From Myxococcota bacterium (GTDB taxonomy: Bacteria; Myxococcota_A; Polyangia; HGW-17), in the NCBI GenBank assembly GCA_018821745.1, contig JAHJLU010000815.1, positions 1 to 7,170 on the forward strand: DNA of 7,170 nt. The letters are read 5' to 3'. Numbering within the stretch: position 1 is the first letter of the stretch; the number at the start of each line of letters is the position of its first letter. Made by a program: the position numbers and the translations under genes. Positions 1 through 3,984 of the stretch are shown in pieces. Below the pieces are notes generated by a model that did no database searches, was not told where the DNA came from, and worked only from the letters and a program-made list of their open reading frames with translations.

Positions 1-169
1 CACAGGCGACCTCCGTGAATATACCACCAGAGGGATGGGGCACGAGCGATGGAATAACTGCCATAATTTTGTTGCCAATGCCTACCTGCCCGTTGTTGTT
101 AGCCCCCCAGCAGTAAAGGTTGCCGTAGTTGGTGATGCCGCAGGTGTGGTACCCCCCAGAGGCGACCTG
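1..169 (-). repeat. First RCC1-type repeat, with the next beginning at the edge
   Basis: Residues 222-277 contain one RCC1 blade: G-G-Y-H-T-C-G-I-T, then L-Y-C-W-G-A-N-N-N-G-Q-V-G. It ends in F-T-E-V-A-C, which matches the start of another blade. The paired cysteines (T-C-G and Y-C-W) are typical of bacterial extracellular RCC1 repeats. The full blade number cannot be read from this window. Confidence 0.75.
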
Positions 170-832
170 GATAAACTCCTCGCAGGGGGCGAAGTGGCAG
201 GTGCTGTCGCACTCGAGCTCCCCCTGCCAATACCCCATCTCCATGCAGGAGTGGCCGTTGAGGTTGATGCCCTCACAATCTTCACCCTCGTCGATGAAGT
301 TGTTGCCACAGTTGGAACAGAGTGTCTCATCAAGGGCGCAGGTGTCGGTGCAGGCGAGCTCACCACCGTGGTAGCCCAGCTCCTCGCAGGTGGTGTCGAA
401 GAAAGTGCCATCACACTCTTCGCTCCCTTCAATGACGTCGTTTCCACAGACGGGATCCCCCACACAGGAGGTGGTGTCGAACCGGCAGTTCGAGTTGCAC
501 CCAAGCTCACCCCCCAGATGATATCCAAGCGCCTCACAGGAGCTCCCGTTGATGTCGCTGCCTTCACACTGTTCGTAATTGAACTGGATCACCTCGTCGC
601 CACAGAACCCTTGAGCAGCACAATCCGAGGCATCAAAGGAGCAGTCGCTCTTACAACTGAGAACTCCACTGTAATATCCCTCGGACTGGCACGTTGACAT
701 GAGTGGGTCCACGGTCCCGTCACACTCCTCACCCGTGTCCACAACACCGTCTCCGCAATGGTTTGAGGTGGTCTTCTCGTCACATGAGGCACACAGCAGG
801 AGGGCTGCTAACAAGAGGGTCAATCGTTGCAT
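1..832 (-). CDS. Cysteine-rich repeat / RCC1 propeller surface lipoprotein (partial, C-terminus off window)
   Basis: The frame stays open from the ATG at 832-830 to the left edge, giving 277 complete residues. Residues 1-17 look like an export signal: MQR, then a Leu/Ala core ending L-C-A-S-C. The lipobox is imperfect (Cys at -3), so lipidation at Cys17 is probable rather than certain. Residues 26-217 are four repeats of 43-47 residues, each with six cysteines in the order C-G...E-x-C-x-G...C...G-Y...G-x-L-x-C-x(3)-C...C, like the disulfide repeats common in myxobacterial surface proteins. From about residue 222 the sequence becomes RCC1 type (V-A-S-G-G-Y-H-T-C-G, L-Y-C-W-G-x-N-x-x-G-Q-V-G), so a beta-propeller should follow beyond the edge. 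A GGAG lies 9 nt before the ATG. Likely role (inference): surface-displayed binding or adhesion protein; no enzymatic motif is seen. It is divergent from the hydrolase gene to its right. The long plus-strand frame opposite it is a shadow. Confidence 0.88.
   Translation of the reverse strand, partial: MQRLTLLLAALLLCASCDEKTTSNHCGDGVVDTGEECDGTVDPLMSTCQSEGYYSGVLSCKSDCSFDASDCAAQGFCGDEVIQFNYEQCEGSDINGSSCEALGYHLGGELGCNSNCRFDTTSCVGDPVCGNDVIEGSEECDGTFFDTTCEELGYHGGELACTDTCALDETLCSNCGNNFIDEGEDCEGINLNGHSCMEMGYWQGELECDSTCHFAPCEEFIQVASGGYHTCGITNYGNLYCWGANNNGQVGIGNKIMAVIPSLVPHPSGGIFTEVAC
182..757 (-). repeat. Four six-cysteine disulfide repeats (protein level)
   Basis: Four consecutive units in residues 26-71, 77-123, 129-172 and 175-217 of the RCC1-type lipoprotein. 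Each has six cysteines at matching spacing and a conserved G-Y-x(2)-G-x-L / G-x-L core (unit 4: G-Y-W-Q-G-E-L). The even, fixed cysteine count points to three disulfides per unit, which fits an exported protein. Units differ in sequence, so they are old repeats and not a recent duplication. Confidence 0.8.
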
Positions 833-841
833 ATTTTTTTT

Positions 842-845
842 CTCC
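842..845 (-). promoter_or_regulatory. Ribosome binding site of the RCC1-type lipoprotein gene
   Basis: On the minus strand this reads GGAG, followed by an A-rich 9-nt spacer and the ATG at 832-830. It supports that ATG, which is also the first residue of a compact export signal. Confidence 0.6.
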
Positions 846-919
846 GGACAATTACCCACAGCCAAGGGGCACTATTAAAGAAGAGTGTGACACGGGTGCG
901 GCCGTAATTCAACCCCCAC

Positions 920-947
920 GAGGACATTCCCGTGGCGGTCCTCTTTT
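920..947 (+). terminator. Possible intrinsic terminator / attenuator hairpin
   Basis: GAGGAC (920-925) pairs with GTCCTC (938-943) across a 12-nt loop, followed at once by TTTTATT. A competing stem, CCACG (916-920) with CGTGG (931-935), overlaps it, so the segment could switch between two folds. No plus-strand gene precedes it in the window, so it would end an unseen short transcript or stop read-through upstream of the hydrolase promoter. The stem is only 6 bp, hence low confidence. Confidence 0.35.
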
Positions 948-1000
948 ATTAGTCACCCCGCTCCCCTTCCCGAACCCTGCCCGTTGCCCCAAAAAATACT

Positions 1001-1012
1001 TCACCGCGGTGA
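1001..1012. promoter_or_regulatory. Perfect palindrome TCACCGCGGTGA, candidate operator
   Basis: Twelve bases with exact dyad symmetry, centred about 70 bp upstream of the predicted transcription start of the hydrolase gene, where activator sites often lie. No regulator gene is in the window and the motif is not one I can assign to a family. In this GC-rich DNA chance occurrence is possible. Confidence 0.3.
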
Positions 1013-1040
1013 TGCCCCCGTTAATATTCGGCCCCTCAGC

Positions 1041-1069
1041 TTGGCATCTCCCTCCCCGGGGTGTATCAT
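1041..1069 (+). promoter_or_regulatory. Sigma70-type promoter of the ComEC-like hydrolase gene
   Basis: TTGGCA (1041-1046) matches the -35 consensus at 5 of 6 bases. TATCAT (1064-1069) matches the -10 consensus at 5 of 6. The spacer is exactly 17 nt. Transcription would begin near 1076, giving a leader of about 49 nt to the TTG at 1125. In-frame upstream codons at 984 (TTG) and 1074 (ATG) would lie outside, or at the very tip of, this transcript, so the promoter argues for the downstream start. This is the best promoter match I found in the window. Confidence 0.65.
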
Positions 1070-1080
1070 ATTCATGTGGA

Positions 1081-1096
1081 CCCCGGAGAGTCGGGG
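1081..1096 (+). other. Short GC hairpin in the 5' leader of the hydrolase mRNA
   Basis: CCCCG (1081-1085) pairs with CGGGG (1092-1096) around a 6-nt loop. It sits about 5 nt into the predicted transcript and ends 28 nt before the TTG start. A 5'-terminal hairpin can protect an mRNA from decay, but that role is only a guess here. Confidence 0.35.
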
Positions 1097-1124
1097 CGCA
1101 TCACCACAGAAAAGTGGGCCACCA

Positions 1125-2384
1125 TTGAAATCAGCGGTTACATTTCTTCTCCTCACCTGGTCCCTTCTTCTCCTGGCCTGCTCGCCCGCGGGCAACACCC
1201 ACGGGAGTGACGCAGGCCTGGATTCCGGTAACGATGTCATCGGGGACTCCGACACCATTGACAGCGACTGCTGCTCCGATGCGGACACCGACTCAGCAAC
1301 CGATGTCATCGACGCCACGGGCCTCATCGACCCGGACAACCCCCGTATCTCCATCAAATTCATCAACGTGGGGCAGGGGGACGCCACCATCATCTCCGTG
1401 CCCGGCGGCAAGACCCTCATCTTCGACACGGGCCGCAAGGTGAGCGACGGTCAGCACCTGGGCAGTCTCCTCTGGGGGCTCTCGCCACAGGAGGTGATCC
1501 TGGCGGTCTCCCATTACGACTCCGACCACATGGGGGCCATCGAAGTCCTCTTCTCTGGACCTGACGGCGCCCCGGGTGTCGCCGGAGTCGATGACGACGC
1601 AAGCGGCTCCGCCGACGAGACCACCGTGGCCGGTGAATACGGGTGGCCCGGCTCCGACGACCTTCTCCCCGCCCTGGTCCTCGATCGCGGTCTCACCTAC
1701 CTCCCCTCCACCACCGACATGGATCAGTACGTGGCCGCCTGTGAGGAAGTGCGACAGCAACCCGCCCCCGGTGATATCATCCCCATGGGCCTGCCCGAGC
1801 TCACCGTTCAGGTGCTGGCGGTGAACGGGATCCTCATGGACGGGACCGATGTAAACCCCCTCTACGAGAACGACCGTTCCATGGTGCTGCTGGTTACCTA
1901 CGGAGCCTTCTCCCTCCTCCTCACGGGGGATCTCCCCTCCTACACGGAGTCCCTGGTGGCACAGCAGCTCTTTGACCAGGGTATCAAGCTCGACGTGCTC
2001 CACGCCGGCCACCACGGCTCCTTCACCTCAACGGACCCCCTGACGCTGGACCTGCTGGAGCCCCATGTGGCGGTTATCTCCGTGGGCAACTCCACCTCCT
2101 GCGGTGCAGGCTTCAACGCCTACGGCCACCCCTCCCAGGAGACCATCACGGCCCTCTGGAGCGCCGATGTCTCGGCCGTTTACCAGACCGAAGAGGGCGG
2201 CGCCACCATGGCCACCGGCCTGTGTGAACCTGCCACGGGAGAGACCTATCCCAGGGACTACCACACCATGGGGTCCTATTTCGCCGGCGGCGACATAGAG
2301 CTCTTCACCGACGGCGCCCAGTACTCCATCTCCACGGGCACCCAGACCCACTACTACCAGACCCACAACCCCATTCCCTACTGA
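1125..2384 (+). CDS. Exported lipoprotein with ComEC-type metallo-beta-lactamase-fold hydrolase domain
   Basis: 419 residues from a TTG start. MKS, a Leu-rich core and the lipobox L-L-A-C (Cys19) form a clean lipoprotein signal. The frame extends upstream to 984, but those starts would put about 17-47 odd residues before the signal and precede the predicted transcription start. Residues 20-72 are an Asp/Ser-rich, probably disordered tether. The hydrolase domain begins at about 74 with I-N-V-G-Q-G-D-A. It has the metal motif H-Y-D-S-D-H (130-135), L-L-T-G-D (Asp269), H-A-G-H-H-G-S (293-299) and Y-G-H-P-S (333-337), in the order and form of the ComEC C-terminal domain (COG2333), so two-metal hydrolysis is expected. 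The ComEC membrane channel is absent. Insertions at about 144-180 and 358-386 are extra to the compact domain; Cys326 and Cys367 could pair. In the family the domain is linked to DNA cleavage, but the substrate here is unknown. The start is less certain than the domain call. Confidence 0.85.
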   Translation: MKSAVTFLLLTWSLLLLACSPAGNTHGSDAGLDSGNDVIGDSDTIDSDCCSDADTDSATDVIDATGLIDPDNPRISIKFINVGQGDATIISVPGGKTLIFDTGRKVSDGQHLGSLLWGLSPQEVILAVSHYDSDHMGAIEVLFSGPDGAPGVAGVDDDASGSADETTVAGEYGWPGSDDLLPALVLDRGLTYLPSTTDMDQYVAACEEVRQQPAPGDIIPMGLPELTVQVLAVNGILMDGTDVNPLYENDRSMVLLVTYGAFSLLLTGDLPSYTESLVAQQLFDQGIKLDVLHAGHHGSFTSTDPLTLDLLEPHVAVISVGNSTSCGAGFNAYGHPSQETITALWSADVSAVYQTEEGGATMATGLCEPATGETYPRDYHTMGSYFAGGDIELFTDGAQYSISTGTQTHYYQTHNPIPY

Positions 2385-2415
2385 AGATTCCCCTCCCTAA
2401 TTCCATACTTTCCAT

Positions 2416-2448
2416 TGCATCCCTGCTGTGGATTACACCATGGGAGCA
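2416..2448. other. Imperfect hairpin in the convergent gap
   Basis: TGC-a-TCCC (2416-2423) pairs with GGGAGCA (2442-2448) with one bulged base, and TGG/CCA (2429-2431, 2438-2440) can close an inner loop. It lies in the 71-bp gap between two converging genes, where a bidirectional terminator would be expected. No T-run follows on either strand, so it does not qualify as a standard intrinsic terminator. Confidence 0.25.
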
Positions 2449-2455
2449 TACTGAT

Positions 2456-3583
2456 TTAAAAGGTGCAGGCAGAGCAGTTGGTTGACAGACAAATGTTCAG
2501 CGCCGCTGCGGCGTCGATCAAACCGGGAGTCGCACACGGTCCTGTCCCGGAGAGGCAGACTGAGCACTCATACGATGTCTCGCCATTAGCCCCGGCACAG
2601 GCTTCCACTTCGCTGCAGCAGTTGGTGTTCACGCATACATTGCAGTCAATCTGCGCAAAGCCCAGATCAGAACCACAGAACTGGAACGGACAGTTGGTAT
2701 CCTGACAGGTCGAATAGATGTCATAGAGGGTATTGGTGTCACATCCCACGGTTGATGGATCCATAATACATTGAGCACAGTCCGCGTCCTCCCAGCAGGG
2801 ATTGAAAGAAGCGCAGCAGTTTGCAGAGAGGCACTCGTTGGCCTCGGGATTCGGATAAGACAGGGTTGATCCGCACATTCCGTTGGCGCATTCGATCTCG
2901 CAGTTGCCATTAAAACATTCATAGAATACTTGTGCGTCGTTAACTCCCTGGGGGTAGGTGGTGACACAGTCATTCTGGCAGTCATTGTCTGTGCATACTT
3001 CCATACAGGTAATCAGGTCATTGCAGTCGCTCCCTGGTGCGCACTGGACGATTTCTTCGCAGCAGCTTGACTGGCCACAGGGAAGGCACTCCTCGCCACG
3101 TTCAAAGGGAAGCTCCATGCAGAGGGGCTGACACTCGCCCTCCAGGCAGAAGCCGTCTGTTCCGCAGGGGACATCGCAGGAACCGCAGTTGTCATTGTCG
3201 GTTGCCAAATCCACACAGCCGCTGTCACAGTACTCCAGATTTCCTTCGCACGCTGTCACACATTCACCCTCAACGCATATCTGGTCGTTGTCGCAGGTGG
3301 TGTCGCAGTCTCCACAGTAGCTGGTGCTGGTCTGAAGGTCGGCGCAGGTCGCTTCACACAGCACAAGAGGTGCCTGGCAGGGGACGATACACTGGCCATT
3401 TACACACATCTCGTCAACTTCACACGCGTTGGTGCAGCTCCCGCAGTGGGCTACATCTGTGGTTAAAACCACACAATCACCGCTACAGGTAGTCTCCCCA
3501 TCATTGCAGGTCGCACTGTCATCGTCACAGGCACTCACTGTGACAAACATCAGAACCAGTATGAACATAGCATTTTTTTTCAT
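2456..3583 (-). CDS. Cysteine-rich lipoprotein with Stig1-like and CC-type repeats (61 Cys)
   Basis: 375 residues. The start ATG at 3583-3581 has a strong AAGGAG 7 nt upstream. MKKN, a hydrophobic core and V-S-A-C give a convincing lipoprotein signal with Cys19 lipidated, followed by three Asp. Residues 26-65, 69-108 and 112-151 are three repeats with eight cysteines each, of the form C...C-x-x-x-C-V-x-L-x-T-D...C-G-S-C...C...C...C, resembling Stig1-like repeats of myxobacterial proteins. From 155 a second family starts: three looser units (155-232, 237-298, 303-373) each with a C-C pair (174-175, 256-257, 322-323) and E/S-rich spacing. No catalytic motif is visible. Abundant cysteine fits an oxidised, extracytoplasmic, disulfide-locked rod or binding surface; metal binding cannot be excluded. 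It converges on the hydrolase gene and diverges from the VCBS gene. The function is unknown; the family call for the second half is weaker than for the first. Confidence 0.87.
   Translation of the reverse strand: MKKNAMFILVLMFVTVSACDDDSATCNDGETTCSGDCVVLTTDVAHCGSCTNACEVDEMCVNGQCIVPCQAPLVLCEATCADLQTSTSYCGDCDTTCDNDQICVEGECVTACEGNLEYCDSGCVDLATDNDNCGSCDVPCGTDGFCLEGECQPLCMELPFERGEECLPCGQSSCCEEIVQCAPGSDCNDLITCMEVCTDNDCQNDCVTTYPQGVNDAQVFYECFNGNCEIECANGMCGSTLSYPNPEANECLSANCCASFNPCWEDADCAQCIMDPSTVGCDTNTLYDIYSTCQDTNCPFQFCGSDLGFAQIDCNVCVNTNCCSEVEACAGANGETSYECSVCLSGTGPCATPGLIDAAAALNICLSTNCSACTF
2465..3121 (-). repeat. Three CC-containing cysteine-rich units (protein level)
   Basis: Three degenerate units with a shared layout: C-x(2-4)-C-C, then D-C or E-C with a following C-x-x-C, then a spacer with Tyr or Ala residues, then C-x(4)-C-x(2-3)-C at the end. 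They carry 14, 10 and 12 cysteines, all even numbers. I recognise the general layout from deltaproteobacterial surface proteins but cannot name a Pfam family with confidence. Confidence 0.55.
3131..3508 (-). repeat. Three eight-cysteine Stig1-like repeats (protein level)
   Basis: Units of about 40 residues in near-perfect register (residues 26-65, 69-108, 112-151), each ending C-x-x-x-x-C-x-x-G-x-C (V-N-G-Q-C, V-E-G-E-C, L-E-G-E-C). The central T-x-x-x-x-x-C-G-x-C is the recognisable core. All three have the same cysteine count, implying four disulfides each. Confidence 0.75.
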
Positions 3584-3590
3584 GTAATGA

Positions 3591-3596
3591 CTCCTT
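3591..3596 (-). promoter_or_regulatory. Ribosome binding site of the 61-Cys lipoprotein gene
   Basis: AAGGAG on the minus strand, 7 nt before the ATG at 3583. It is a near-consensus site and fixes the start at the first residue of the signal peptide. Confidence 0.75.
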
Positions 3597-3678
3597 GAAA
3601 TAATTGGGACGTGGTGAAAAACAGGCGAACACTACCAGAAATGCGGGCGGTGGAATACCCTATAGTAATCAGAATATC

Positions 3679-3692
3679 TCATGTGAACATGA
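3679..3692. promoter_or_regulatory. Perfect dyad TCATGT-GA-ACATGA, candidate operator
   Basis: Two exact 6-base half sites separated by 2 bp, about 96 bp upstream of the 61-Cys lipoprotein start and about 293 bp upstream of the VCBS protein start. Size and symmetry fit a dimeric regulator site. I cannot assign it to a known regulator. Confidence 0.35.
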
Positions 3693-3750
3693 ACAATGGA
3701 ACTCAAACTGGATGCAAACAAAAAAATGATATGTATTTTTGAGGAAATGC

Positions 3751-3786
3751 CCCTCGCCCGCTTCCATGGCGTTAGGTGAGCGAGGG
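3751..3786. other. Inverted repeat able to form a long-loop hairpin
   Basis: CCCTCGC (3751-3757) and GCGAGGG (3780-3786) are exact complements enclosing 22 nt, within which CGC (3759-3761) and GCG (3769-3771) can form an inner stem. A T-run does not follow closely on either strand, so a classical terminator is unlikely. It may be a structured leader or RNA element, or simply a GC island in an AT-richer gap. Confidence 0.35.
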
Positions 3787-3972
3787 AAAACTCAGCACCA
3801 AAGATTATCATAAAACAGAGCCAGGCAGGGGAAATGAACTTGCATAATTCCCAAAAGGTGGTTTGATTCTCTTACATTTAAAGGTCCATACCGGATAAAA
3901 TTCAGAAAGTTGTGGCTGGACGCACAGAGTTTCTGGATCGGATCCCTGGGATTTGTTTTCCGGGAAAGGGAA

Positions 3973-3978
3973 AAGGAG
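3973..3978 (+). promoter_or_regulatory. Ribosome binding site of the DUF7151/VCBS lipoprotein gene
   Basis: AAGGAG placed 6 nt before the ATG at 3985. It decides the start: the in-frame candidate at 3910 lacks such a site and would add 25 residues ahead of a complete signal peptide. Confidence 0.8.
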
Positions 3979-3984
3979 TTCAGC

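Larger units (their letters stand above)
833..1124. other. Divergent intergenic region with regulatory candidates
   Basis: 292 bases between the start codons of two divergent exported-protein genes. I find no coding frame with family features or its own ribosome site. It holds the Shine-Dalgarno of the left gene, a hairpin followed by a T-run (920-947), a perfect 12-bp palindrome (1001-1012), a sigma70-like promoter for the right gene (1041-1069) and a short GC hairpin just after the predicted transcription start (1081-1096). I saw no convincing promoter for the left gene. Confidence 0.6.
3584..3984. other. 401-bp divergent intergenic region, AT-richer than the genes around it
   Basis: It separates two divergent lipoprotein genes and has no credible coding frame: the open frames crossing it lack ribosome sites and run antisense into the flanking gene. 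It contains both genes' Shine-Dalgarno sites, a perfect 6+2+6 dyad (3679-3692), a long inverted repeat (3751-3786), and A/T-rich patches near 3719-3740 and 3895-3902. Sigma70 matches are weak. TATCAT at 3806-3811 and GATAAA at 3894-3899 resemble -10 boxes but have no good -35 partner. The gap is long for a simple divergent promoter pair, so a small RNA or complex control is possible but not shown. Confidence 0.55.

Noticed and set aside
35..697. 220-residue plus-strand open frame with low-complexity Val/Ala-rich protein
   Set aside because: It lies antisense to the cysteine-repeat/RCC1 gene, whose frame has clear family motifs, a signal peptide and a ribosome site. The long frame is a by-product of GC-rich codons.
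984..1124. N-terminal extension of the hydrolase from TTG 984 or ATG 1074
   Set aside because: It would place 17-47 charged or Pro-rich residues before a complete lipoprotein signal, and starts before or at the predicted transcription start near 1076.
703..1128. 141-residue plus-strand open frame crossing the divergent intergenic region
   Set aside because: Arg/Pro/His-rich, with no ribosome site or family signal. It overlaps the promoter and the antisense of the left gene.
1293..2015. 240-residue minus-strand open frame opposite the hydrolase
   Set aside because: It is antisense to the conserved ComEC-type motifs and its composition is typical of a shadow frame.
3646..3675. TACTAT-like -10 box for the 61-Cys gene on the minus strand
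   Set aside because: Only 4/6 matches, and no -35 hexamer at 16-18 nt, so no promoter was called.
3910..3984. 25-residue N-terminal extension of the VCBS protein
   Set aside because: A strong AAGGAG precedes the ATG at 3985, which begins a complete signal peptide; the 3910 candidate has no such site.
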